A DNA stretch of 64,000 bases, taken from the NCBI RefSeq assembly GCF_003096575.1, contig NZ_QEKT01000007.1, positions 1 to 64,000 on the forward strand. The letters run 5' to 3'. The DNA comes from Convivina intestini (GTDB lineage Bacteria > Bacillota > Bacilli > Lactobacillales > Lactobacillaceae). Below the pieces are notes generated by a model that was given only the letters and a program-made list of their open reading frames with translations, was not told the origin of the DNA and did not search any database. Position numbers and translations under genes: made by a program. Positions 30,157-37,931 of this stretch are shown here, in pieces. Position 1 is the first letter of the stretch. Each line of letters begins with the position of its first letter.

Positions 30157-30192
30157 AAAAACCCTGTTACTTGTAAGTAACAGGGTTTTTTT
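30157..30192. terminator. Terminator ending the ribosomal protein superoperon
   Basis: ACCCTGTTACTT (30161-30172) and AAGTAACAGGGT (30175-30186) form a perfect 12-bp stem with A and T tracts. The convergent polyprenyl synthase gene ends at 30194, so it serves both directions. Confidence 0.92.
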
Positions 30193-30193
30193 G

Positions 30194-31213
30194 TTAGCTT
30201 TGGCGTTCTATTAGTTTATTGACTAATCGCTGGAGGTTTTGTTGTAAGGCTGGTGCCGGTAATCTCTCGATAAGATCGTTCAAATCTTGCTGATACTTAT
30301 ATAATAAATCTTCCAGACGTTCCATGGCTGATGTGGCCATAATTAATTCCTGCAGTTCATCTAGTTGTGGATCGCTGATATCATCACGTAAGTTCAACAG
30401 GTCTAAGATGGGTTTACGATATTGTTCGTCTTCGAGACTAAACAGTACAGGAGCAGTATATATACCATTACGAATATCTTGATTTTTGGGCTTACCAAGC
30501 ATATTTGAGTTAGCATTATTACTGAAATCCAGATAGTCATCAAACAGCTGAAATGAAATTCCTAATTTACGACCAAATTCCTTGACCAATTCGTTGACTG
30601 TATTTGAAGCATCCCTAGTCCCCGAATGAATACCGTAAAACATTGCGAGTTGGAAAAGTGCACTGGTTTTACCATCCATTTGTTGGACATAGTTTTCAAA
30701 AGTGTTTGCTGTATTATAGCGATTTTGTTTTTGGTATAATTCGCCAAAGAGAATCCGTTGAATACTGTGGATAACCTGAGTGTTTAGATTAGGTTTATTA
30801 ACTTGACTAATTAAAGAAAACATACCAGTTAATAGATAATCACCAGCGTACACGGCAGTATCTTTGCCAAAAGCGCTCTGAATACTAGCACTACCCCGAC
30901 GTAATTTAGATTCGTCGATAATATCATCGTGGATAAGTGTAGCCAAATGCAAGAGTTCTACACTGGCAGCCATTTTAATGGCTTGCTGGTGGCTATTCTG
31001 GTCTGGTTCAACACTTAATTCAGTAAAGAATAACGTTAGAGCTGGCCGTAGTAGTTTACCAGCGGATAGCTGGCTACGAATAGCTTGGTCAATTTCTGAA
31101 AAATTGATTTCCCAGCTGTCGTTAATTACAGTGATTACTTCGTTTAATTCGGTTTTTAATGTGGGAAAATCATCCCAAATTGAGGATAGGGTAAAGTCGT
31201 TGGGCATTGCCAT
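30194..31213 (-). CDS. Polyprenyl diphosphate synthase (trans-isoprenyl)
   Basis: This enzyme chain-elongates isoprenyl diphosphates with IPP. The 339-residue protein has the two aspartate-rich motifs, LIHDDIIDES (first) and QLFDDYLDFS (second), plus GKLLRPAL near the N-terminus. Product length cannot be read by eye; HepT/IspB-type enzymes supply the side chain of (demethyl)menaquinone, which would fit the neighbouring NADH dehydrogenase. The ATG at 31213 has only a weak upstream AAGAAAG. A terminator separates it from ndh, so it may have its own promoter. Confidence 0.9.
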   Translation of the reverse strand: MAMPNDFTLSSIWDDFPTLKTELNEVITVINDSWEINFSEIDQAIRSQLSAGKLLRPALTLFFTELSVEPDQNSHQQAIKMAASVELLHLATLIHDDIIDESKLRRGSASIQSAFGKDTAVYAGDYLLTGMFSLISQVNKPNLNTQVIHSIQRILFGELYQKQNRYNTANTFENYVQQMDGKTSALFQLAMFYGIHSGTRDASNTVNELVKEFGRKLGISFQLFDDYLDFSNNANSNMLGKPKNQDIRNGIYTAPVLFSLEDEQYRKPILDLLNLRDDISDPQLDELQELIMATSAMERLEDLLYKYQQDLNDLIERLPAPALQQNLQRLVNKLIERQS

Positions 31214-31244
31214 ATCATACTTTCTTACTTAATTTATTATGTAC

Positions 31245-31276
31245 AAAAGGGTCTGGATAAAAATCCACACCCTTTT
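31245..31276 (-). terminator. Terminator between ndh and the polyprenyl synthase gene
   Basis: AAAAGGGTCTGGAT (31245-31258) pairs with ATCCACACCCTTTT (31263-31276) with one mismatch. On the minus strand it follows the ndh stop. Confidence 0.8.
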
Positions 31277-31284
31277 ATTATACG

Positions 31285-32961
31285 CTACTTATCAAGATCA
31301 TCGTATTGCGATTTACTTTGACCATACCAAGCTTTACCAAAAATCTTTTGAAGCAGTGGTACAGCGAAGAAATCTACACCAAATCCACGACCAGAACCGT
31401 TCATGACGGCTAGACTACCAAAGATGATAAAGAGTTGAGAAATATCAAATCCATTAAAAATCCAGGCAGCCAGGGCCAAAAGAATTGAAAGAATACCGGC
31501 CGACCAAGTAAAGAGACCAATTAACAAACCAGCCCCGGCAATGATTTCCAGGAAGCTAGCTAGTCCACCTTGCCAGTAGAAGTTGCCCAAATGACCTAGG
31601 CTTTCTACCGCAGCTAAAATCCAAAATACACCTAAGAAAATTCGAAGTGGTGTTGCCCAGAGTACATTCCCTTGGCGTGAAATTGTACCACGGAAAGGAT
31701 TACGACCGTTGGCTGTCCGGAAGAATTCATCGAGCATGTAGTGGAAGATTGAATAACCAGAACGAATTTGAGAGTAGAAGTAAAGGTTGATGCCATGCTT
31801 AGCCAAGCTAGCAAAGAAACCAGAGAAGTTCCAGTTTTTCATTAGAGAGGCTACTGTATAGTGCGAACCAATGGAAACGGCATAACCATGATATTTAACC
31901 AAGTCAGCGAAAGTTTTGGCATCAGCGACCAAACCAAGGTCATTTAAGATATTGTTGCTGGCAGTCTTAGCGGCATTTTCAGCACCTTCAACTGTTTGTG
32001 GTACGGGGCCAGTCTTTTCGTCCACATAGGAAATCGTATCACCAGCTGCGTAAATATCCTTGTTAACCTGTTCATCGTCGTTGATGGCGTGCATGTAGTC
32101 ATCGACTTCAATTCGACCACCACGGCCAGTTTTAAAGCCCCAGTCAGCAACCGCTGACTTAGCTTTAACCCCAGCAGTCCAAATTAAGGACTTAGTTGGT
32201 AGCGTACTACCATCATCAAAGATAACACCGTTTTCATCGACGCCCGTCACCTTTGAATTCATGCGCAAATCAACACCGTTGTTAACCATGTACTGGTAGG
32301 CTTTGTCTGCTAGGCGACGGTCACTTAGCATCCGTAAAATCGCATCCCCAGCTTCTAACAAAACTAACTTGATTTCACTTTCATCAAGCTTGTAGGTTTG
32401 AGCAAGAACTTTACGTTGATCAATAAATTCACCCATTAATTCAGCACCGGTAAATCCAGAACCAACAACTGCAATGGTTAACAGTTGTTCACGGCGCTTA
32501 GGATCTGATTCGGCCGCTCCTTGAGCAACAATATTTTCAATTTGTTGGCGAATACGTAGCGATTCTTCCATCGACCAGAGCTCAAAACCAAACTCTTTAA
32601 CGCCGGGTGTACCAAAGTCATTGGATTGTCCCCCAACTGAAATGATTAACTTTTCATAAGGGAGGGTACCGCGTGTTGTCGTGATAGTTTTATTGTCTTT
32701 GTCAATAGACTCAACTTCAGCAGTTACTAACTCAACATTAGTATCATGAGCAAAAAGATGTTCTAAATCTTCTTGGACGTGTCCAGGCATAACCCGTTGA
32801 GCAGCTACTTCGTGTAACTCCGTCATATAGGTCATGTAGGAGTGCTTATCAATTAAGATAATGTTGTAATCTTTTTTAGCTCGGAGCTTCTTAGCTAGTT
32901 TTTTAGTAGCAAAAACACCACCAAAACCGGCTCCGACGACTATGATATTTTTTTTCGTCAT
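31285..32961 (-). CDS. ndh: Type II NADH dehydrogenase with C-terminal DoxX-like membrane domain
   Basis: This single-subunit flavoprotein would pass electrons from NADH to quinone without pumping protons. The 558-residue protein has the FAD-binding VVGAGFGGVFATKKL at the start, a second dinucleotide fold VVGSGFTGAELMGEF (about 165) and the quinone-side motif GPVPQTVEGAENAAKTA. The last part (about 437-535) adds about four hydrophobic segments resembling DoxX/TQO membrane proteins, which plain NDH-2 (about 400-450 residues) lacks. ATG 32961 is used because AAGGGAAAG precedes it. An upstream in-frame start at 33030 has no binding site. Confidence 0.9.
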   Translation of the reverse strand: MTKKNIIVVGAGFGGVFATKKLAKKLRAKKDYNIILIDKHSYMTYMTELHEVAAQRVMPGHVQEDLEHLFAHDTNVELVTAEVESIDKDNKTITTTRGTLPYEKLIISVGGQSNDFGTPGVKEFGFELWSMEESLRIRQQIENIVAQGAAESDPKRREQLLTIAVVGSGFTGAELMGEFIDQRKVLAQTYKLDESEIKLVLLEAGDAILRMLSDRRLADKAYQYMVNNGVDLRMNSKVTGVDENGVIFDDGSTLPTKSLIWTAGVKAKSAVADWGFKTGRGGRIEVDDYMHAINDDEQVNKDIYAAGDTISYVDEKTGPVPQTVEGAENAAKTASNNILNDLGLVADAKTFADLVKYHGYAVSIGSHYTVASLMKNWNFSGFFASLAKHGINLYFYSQIRSGYSIFHYMLDEFFRTANGRNPFRGTISRQGNVLWATPLRIFLGVFWILAAVESLGHLGNFYWQGGLASFLEIIAGAGLLIGLFTWSAGILSILLALAAWIFNGFDISQLFIIFGSLAVMNGSGRGFGVDFFAVPLLQKIFGKAWYGQSKSQYDDLDK

Positions 32962-33115
32962 ATCTTTCCCTTGTGAAATATTATTTTTTAGTACATAACT
33001 CAATTTATAATTATAATCCCAATAGACCATTTTTTGAACCGTTATTAGGTGATAAGTTTGTGAAAACTGAAAACTGGACTGATAGTTAGTGAGAAAGTCA
33101 TGGTTATTTTAATTA

Positions 33116-33124
33116 TGATAAAAT
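33116..33124 (+). promoter_or_regulatory. Extended -10 promoter directly before ecfA1
   Basis: TGATAAAAT (TG-n-TAAAAT) ends at 33124. The ATG of ecfA1 is at 33133, so transcription would begin at or within about three bases of the start codon. No good -35 was found. Confidence 0.5.
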
Positions 33125-33132
33125 AGCCTTTA

Positions 33133-33954
33133 ATGGAAAAAGCAATTACAATTAAAAATTTAAAATATCAATATGATCAAAACCAGCCCTTATTCGATGG
33201 ATTGAACCTGAATATTGAGCAGGGACAATGGGTAGCTTTGGTTGGTCACAATGGTTCTGGGAAGTCGACTTTAGCTAAGTTGATTTTAGGCTTATTAGTA
33301 GCCGATGAAGGTGAGATTGCAGTTCTGGGTCAGACTTTATCAGAGGATTCCGTGGATGAAATTCGGAGTCAAATCGGTATGGTTTTTCAAAATCCAGATA
33401 ATCAATTTGTGGGGGCAACCGTTGCTGATGATGTTGCCTTTGGATTAGAAAACTTAGAGGTTCCTAGTGAAGCAATGCCGGCTAAAATTCAGGCTGCTTT
33501 AGAAGTGGTCGGCATGGAAGAATTTACTGATCGTGAACCGCATCATCTTTCTGGTGGACAAAAACAACGGGTGGCCTTGGCCAGTGTCTTGGCCCTGGAA
33601 CCTAAGATTATTATTTTGGATGAGGCGACGGCCATGTTAGATCCTGATGGGCGACAAATGGTTCAAGCTACTTTAAAAAAATTAAAGCAGTTATATGGAT
33701 CAGAGTTGACCTTAATTACGATTACCCATGATATGGATGAAGCCAGTTTAGCTGATCGAGTGGTGGTTGTTAATGATGGTCAGTTAGTCATGGACGGGCA
33801 ACCTAATCAAGTGTTTGCACAAGGAGCTACTCTAGCTAAAATTGGGTTGGAGCTACCCTTTAGTATGCAGTTGATTCAACGATTAGACCCACGTCCACAA
33901 AATTATATGAACCAGCAGGAGTTGTTAGCATGGCTATCACCTTTGAACAAGTAA
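33133..33954 (+). CDS. ecfA1: ECF transporter ATPase EcfA1, probably leaderless
   Basis: EcfA1 is one of two ATPases of the energy-coupling-factor module that serves many vitamin and metal S-components. The 273-residue protein has Walker A GHNGSGKST, Q-loop FQNPDNQFVG, signature LSGGQKQRVALA and Walker B IIILDEATAMLD. An in-frame TAG sits at 33124-33126, so ATG 33133 is the first possible start, and no ribosome binding site fits in the six bases between. The end overlaps ecfA2 by 25 bases. Confidence 0.95.
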   Translation: MEKAITIKNLKYQYDQNQPLFDGLNLNIEQGQWVALVGHNGSGKSTLAKLILGLLVADEGEIAVLGQTLSEDSVDEIRSQIGMVFQNPDNQFVGATVADDVAFGLENLEVPSEAMPAKIQAALEVVGMEEFTDREPHHLSGGQKQRVALASVLALEPKIIILDEATAMLDPDGRQMVQATLKKLKQLYGSELTLITITHDMDEASLADRVVVVNDGQLVMDGQPNQVFAQGATLAKIGLELPFSMQLIQRLDPRPQNYMNQQELLAWLSPLNK

Positions 33955-34787
33955 ATTTTAGTTATGGCCAGGGTAGTTTAGCTCAGCCAATTTTAAAAGA
34001 CATTTCAACGACAATTCCATCTGGAAAAATAACCGCCATCATTGGACAAACTGGTTCGGGTAAATCGACCCTAGTTCAGCATATTAACGGTTTATTGAAA
34101 CCTACTAACGGAAAAGTGATAGTCAATGACTTTGAGTTAAGCTCACAGACAAAAGAAAAGCAATTAACAGCCTTGCGGGCACAAGTAGGGATGGTTTTTC
34201 AATTTCCTGAAAGTCAACTTTTTGCTAACACAGTGCTAGAAGATGTCATGTATGGTCCTTTAAACTTTGGAAAAGACCGTTTGGCTGCCAAGGAAGCGGC
34301 TCAAGCAGCTTTAACTATGGTTGGTTTGCCCAGTCAACACTGGGATAAGTCTCCCTTTGCCCTCTCTGGGGGACAGATGCGTCGAGTAGCGATTGCCGGG
34401 ACCTTAGCCTTGAATCCGCCAATTATCGTTTTAGATGAGCCCGCAGCTGGTTTAGATCCTTTAGGACAGGCTGAATTAGTTGAGCTGATGCTTGGTTTAA
34501 AAAAGCAAGGTAAGACGGTAGTATTGATTTCACATCAAATGGATCAGGTGATGGCGGTCGCAGATTGGACTTTAGTCATGCACCAGGGGCAAGTTGTTGC
34601 TGCTGAAAGTCCGAAAACATTGTTTAATCGGCCCTTATCTTGGTTTAAAGAGGTACATTTGGATTTGCCCACGGCCGGTCAGTTTGCCCAGCAATTGGTG
34701 GCGCAAGGATGGCAATTTAAAGAACGGCCATTGACGCTTGAACAGCTGGCTCAAGCCATTAATCAGGAGGTTGCAATCCATGAATAG
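33930..34787 (+). CDS. ecfA2: ECF transporter ATPase EcfA2
   Basis: This second ATPase of the shared ECF module is 285 residues long. Walker A is GQTGSGKST, the Q-loop FQFPESQLF, the signature [14 protein letters not shown] and Walker [19 protein letters not shown] lies 8 bases before ATG 33930 inside ecfA1. The reading frames overlap at both ends (25 bases with ecfA1, 8 with ecfT), a tightly coupled operon. Confidence 0.95.
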   Translation: MAITFEQVNFSYGQGSLAQPILKDISTTIPSGKITAIIGQTGSGKSTLVQHINGLLKPTNGKVIVNDFELSSQTKEKQLTALRAQVGMVFQFPESQLFANTVLEDVMYGPLNFGKDRLAAKEAAQAALTMVGLPSQHWDKSPFALSGGQMRRVAIAGTLALNPPIIVLDEPAAGLDPLGQAELVELMLGLKKQGKTVVLISHQMDQVMAVADWTLVMHQGQVVAAESPKTLFNRPLSWFKEVHLDLPTAGQFAQQLVAQGWQFKERPLTLEQLAQAINQEVAIHE

Positions 34788-35583
34788 TATCGTGATTGGC
34801 CGTTATCTTCCTGGCAACAGTTGGATTCATCGATTGGATCCACGGACGAAAATTATCTTAACTTTTGTCTATATTATGATTTTACTGTTTGCTAACAGCT
34901 GGGGGACCTATTTAGTTGCGTCGATTTTTTTAGTAGGTGTGATTTATCTGACCAAGCAGCCATTAAATCTGTATTGGCAGGGGATTAAACCGATTTTATG
35001 GTTAATTCTCTTTACCGTTATTTTGCAAATTTTCTTTACGGGTGGGCAGCCAGTTTTGTGGCAGTGGCAATTTATTAAGGTTACACAACCGGGTTTTATT
35101 AATGCTATTTATGTAGTGATTCGCTTTGTCCTGATTATTTTAATGTCGACGATTATGACTTTGACGACACCACCAACTAGTATTGCTTCAGCACTGGAAT
35201 CATTACTTGGGCCTTTAAAAAAGTTGAGAGTACCAGTTGCTGAATTGGCCTTAATGTTGTCAATTGCCTTACGATTTGTACCCTTGTTAATGGATGAGAC
35301 GCAAAAAATTATGAATGCGCAAAAATCCCGGGGGATGAGTTTTTCCACTGGTGGGCCGATTAAGCGGGCTAAGGCAGTCGTGCCGTTATTGGTACCACTT
35401 TTTGTTGGAGCCTTACAACGGGCCTTAGACTTGGCTAATGCCATGGAAGTACGTGGCTTTAAAGATGCTGATCATCGCACTCGGTATCGGGTTTTAGCCT
35501 ATCATCGAGCTGATTATGTCAGTGGTTTAGTGATGGTACTGTTTATTATTGTTTTTAGTTTAATTAATTTAATGGGTTGGTAA
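34780..35583 (+). CDS. ecfT: ECF transporter transmembrane subunit EcfT
   Basis: EcfT links the two ATPases to exchangeable substrate-binding S-components. The protein has 267 residues, starting [24 protein letters not shown]. Several membrane segments and the coupling motifs around [11 protein letters not shown] and [16 protein letters not shown] (the ARG-type motifs) are seen. ATG 34780 is chosen for AGGAGG 9 bases upstream. An in-frame start at 34738 lies deep inside ecfA2. No S-component gene is nearby, so this is a group II module. Confidence 0.95.
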   Translation: MNSIVIGRYLPGNSWIHRLDPRTKIILTFVYIMILLFANSWGTYLVASIFLVGVIYLTKQPLNLYWQGIKPILWLILFTVILQIFFTGGQPVLWQWQFIKVTQPGFINAIYVVIRFVLIILMSTIMTLTTPPTSIASALESLLGPLKKLRVPVAELALMLSIALRFVPLLMDETQKIMNAQKSRGMSFSTGGPIKRAKAVVPLLVPLFVGALQRALDLANAMEVRGFKDADHRTRYRVLAYHRADYVSGLVMVLFIIVFSLINLMGW

Positions 35584-35593
35584 GGAGTAAGAA

Positions 35594-36361
35594 ATGCCAC
35601 GTTATCGAGCAGTTGTTGCCTATGATGGCTCCGGCTTTGCCGGCTTCCAAGTGCAAAGTAAACGCGGAGTAGAGCGTGAACGTACGGTTCAAGGCGAATT
35701 AATTAAAGCCGTTAATCAAATGGGAAAAAACCCGCAACCAGCCATCAAGGTAGTCGGGGCATCAAGAACGGATACTGGCGTCCATGCCTTTGGCCAGGTT
35801 ATTCATTTTGATTTACCTTTTGATATTCCAGCTGAGGGTGTTCGTAAGGGCCTGAATACCATTTTGCCCCGTGACATTTTAATTAAAGAAGTTTTGCTAG
35901 TGCCAGACGACTTTCATGCTCGTTTTAGTAGTCACTCTAAGCGCTATTTTTACCGCGTGTCAACTCAGGATTATGTTGATCCCTTTAAACGGGTTTACAC
36001 GGGTCATTTCCATTGGCAGCTAGATGCCAAACGGATTGAAGAAGCGTTACCCGATTTAATAGGCGAGCACGATTTTGCCTCCTTTGCTGCTTCCGGTAAT
36101 GAAACGGCGACAACCGTGCGGACGATTACTCGAGCAGATGTAATCGTTAAAGCCGATGAACAGGAATTAGTTTTTATTTTTGAAGGAAATGCCTTTTTAT
36201 ATAATCAAATCCGAATCATGGTGGGTGTGCTCTTAGAAATTGGTACTGGTCGTCGGCCGGTACATGATATTGTGCGTTTGATTGAGGTTAAAGATCGTGA
36301 ACAAGCCCGTTATACTGCTCCAGCTGCTGGTTTATACTTGGACGAAATAGCGTATAATTAA
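35594..36361 (+). CDS. truA: tRNA pseudouridine(38-40) synthase
   Basis: TruA converts U38-U40 in the anticodon stem to pseudouridine. The 255-residue protein has the catalytic aspartate in GASRTDTGVHAFGQV and the RRYFYRV-like SKRYFYRVST segment. AAGGAG precedes ATG 35594, 10 bases after ecfT, so it is in the same operon. Confidence 0.95.
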   Translation: MPRYRAVVAYDGSGFAGFQVQSKRGVERERTVQGELIKAVNQMGKNPQPAIKVVGASRTDTGVHAFGQVIHFDLPFDIPAEGVRKGLNTILPRDILIKEVLLVPDDFHARFSSHSKRYFYRVSTQDYVDPFKRVYTGHFHWQLDAKRIEEALPDLIGEHDFASFAASGNETATTVRTITRADVIVKADEQELVFIFEGNAFLYNQIRIMVGVLLEIGTGRRPVHDIVRLIEVKDREQARYTAPAAGLYLDEIAYN

Positions 36362-36383
36362 TATCAAATGGAGGTTATTACTG

Positions 36384-36791
36384 ATGACATTATTTGAAGA
36401 GTATATGCAAGCAGCTAAAGGTTTGGTTGTTATTTCAACGGCTGTTGATGGCCAGCCCAGTTCACGCTTAATGGGCTTTGCCCCAGATCCCCAGCAACCG
36501 AATGTTTGGTATCTGGTAAGTCAGCCCGATGCCACTAAGGTAAAGGAACTGGCCCAAAATGAACGAGTTGCGATTTTGACTTTATTAAATGAAAACGGTG
36601 CTCGGATTGAGTCTAATCAGGCTACGATGACGCGTTCTGATAAACAGTGGTCCGAGGTGGCTAGTTACTTTAAGGCCCCAATCTTTTCTAAGATGCATCC
36701 CCATCCAGAAGAAGAGGTATTGTACCAATTAACGATTCATTCGGCCCGGTTGGCTTCTTATGCCGGTAATGAAAATGTCACCTTTGATTAG
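36384..36791 (+). CDS. Pyridoxamine 5'-phosphate oxidase-fold protein
   Basis: This is a 135-residue protein with the split-barrel flavin-binding pattern: SSRLMGFAPDP (strand with conserved R), WYLVSQPDATKVKELAQNERVAIL, and a short C-terminal part. Such small PNPOx-like proteins bind FMN, F420 or haem. The substrate here is unknown, and the protein is too short to be a true PdxH. It follows truA by 22 bases with AATGGAGG upstream, and precedes the rplM promoter. Confidence 0.75.
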   Translation: MTLFEEYMQAAKGLVVISTAVDGQPSSRLMGFAPDPQQPNVWYLVSQPDATKVKELAQNERVAILTLLNENGARIESNQATMTRSDKQWSEVASYFKAPIFSKMHPHPEEEVLYQLTIHSARLASYAGNENVTFD

Positions 36792-36811
36792 TAAAATTTA
36801 GGTGTAAAACA

Positions 36812-36840
36812 TTGACATAACTACCTGGTTTGGGTAGAAT
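36812..36840 (+). promoter_or_regulatory. Promoter of rplM-rpsI
   Basis: A perfect TTGACA (36812-36817), 17 bases, then TAGAAT (36835-36840). It drives the leader and rplM-rpsI apart from the ecf-truA operon. Confidence 0.88.
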
Positions 36841-36851
36841 GAGAAACGGTA

Positions 36852-36924
36852 TTGTTTACCTCACGATAAGCCCCGGAAACTTATTGTAATTATCTTGGTA
36901 AGGAACGACCAAGTCTGTAAACAA
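36852..36924 (+). promoter_or_regulatory. L13-type ribosomal protein leader
   Basis: An outer stem TTGTTTAC (36852-36859) / GTAAACAA (36917-36924) encloses two hairpins, CGATAAG/CTTATTG (36864-36886) and CTTGG/CCAAG (36894-36913). Position and shape match the L13 leader family known upstream of rplM in firmicutes, thought to mediate autoregulation by L13. Confidence 0.82.
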
Positions 36925-36943
36925 GAAATTAAAGGAGCGCACT

Positions 36944-37387
36944 ATGCGTACAACATTTTTAGCCAAGCCAGGCGAAATCGAAAAAAAGTGGTACATCATT
37001 GATGCCAAAGACGTCGTAATGGGACGTTTGTCAACGGTTGTTGCCTCAATCTTACGTGGTAAGAACAAGCCAACTTTCACACCAAACGTTGATATGGGTG
37101 ACAATGTTATCATCATCAATGCTAGCGAAGTAAAGTTGACTGGTAAGAAAGCCACTGACAAGATTTATTACCATCACTCAAACCACCCAGGTGGTTTGAA
37201 GGAACGGACTGCCGGTGACTACCGTCAGAAAGATCCTGAAAAGCTCTTGGAACTTTCAATCAAGGGTATGTTGCCTAAGAACACTTTGGGACGCGCACAA
37301 GGTTTGAACTTGCACGTGTATGCCGGTGCTGATCACAAGCATGCTGCACAAAACCCTGAAGTACTTGACATCGACAAGTTAATCTAA
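36944..37387 (+). CDS. rplM: 50S ribosomal protein L13
   Basis: L13 is an early-assembly 50S protein. The 147-residue sequence has [21 protein letters not shown] and [14 protein letters not shown] as conserved marks. AAAGGAG precedes ATG 36944. It is cotranscribed with rpsI, 17 bases downstream. Confidence 0.98.
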   Translation: MRTTFLAKPGEIEKKWYIIDAKDVVMGRLSTVVASILRGKNKPTFTPNVDMGDNVIIINASEVKLTGKKATDKIYYHHSNHPGGLKERTAGDYRQKDPEKLLELSIKGMLPKNTLGRAQGLNLHVYAGADHKHAAQNPEVLDIDKLI

Positions 37388-37404
37388 GAAAGGAGAATCT
37401 AAAT

Positions 37405-37800
37405 ATGACTGCAACAGTACAATATGCCGGAACAGGTCGTCGTAAGAACTCAGTTGCCCGGGTACGTTTGGTACCAGGAACTGGTGCAATTACTATGAAC
37501 GGTAAGTCCATCGAAGATTACATCCCTTTCCCTAACTTGCGTGAAGTTGTTTTGCAACCATTCAACGCTACGGAAACATTGGGTAACTACGATGTATTCG
37601 TTAACGTTAATGGTGGTGGTTTCTCAGGTCAAGCAGGTGCAACTCGTCACGGTATCGCCCGTGCCTTGTTGGTTGTTGATCCTGACTTCCGCTCAGCTTT
37701 GAAGGCTGCTGGTCTTTTGACACGTGACTCACGTATGAAGGAACGTAAGAAGCCAGGTCTTAAGAAAGCCCGTAAGGCATCACAATTCTCAAAGCGTTAA
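37405..37800 (+). CDS. rpsI: 30S ribosomal protein S9
   Basis: S9 touches P-site tRNA through its C-terminal tail. The 131-residue protein contains [19 protein letters not shown] and [19 protein letters not shown], and ends [12 protein letters not shown] with the functional final arginine. AAAGGAG precedes ATG 37405. The 3' end of rpsI is a known insertion point for integrative elements in other firmicutes. Confidence 0.98.
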   Translation: MTATVQYAGTGRRKNSVARVRLVPGTGAITMNGKSIEDYIPFPNLREVVLQPFNATETLGNYDVFVNVNGGGFSGQAGATRHGIARALLVVDPDFRSALKAAGLLTRDSRMKERKKPGLKKARKASQFSKR

Positions 37801-37819
37801 TATTATTATTTTCGTTTTT

Positions 37820-37852
37820 AAAACCACCAACTGTAAAGTCGGTGGTTTTTTT
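37820..37852 (+). terminator. Terminator after rpsI
   Basis: AAAACCACC (37820-37828) pairs with GGTGGTTTT (37841-37849). The inner bases extend the stem with one mismatch, and more T residues follow. Confidence 0.85.
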
Positions 37853-37884
37853 ATGTTTATTAAATTATATTGGAAACTATTTAT

Positions 37885-37893
37885 TGTTAAAAT
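37885..37893 (+). promoter_or_regulatory. Possible extended -10 promoter of the NTPase gene
   Basis: TG-T-TAAAAT lies 39 bases before the start codon. The -35 region (TTATAT) is poor, suggesting weak or regulated expression. Confidence 0.4.
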
Positions 37894-37931
37894 AGAACTT
37901 ATATTTAAAAAGACTAATAGGGAGTTGATAC

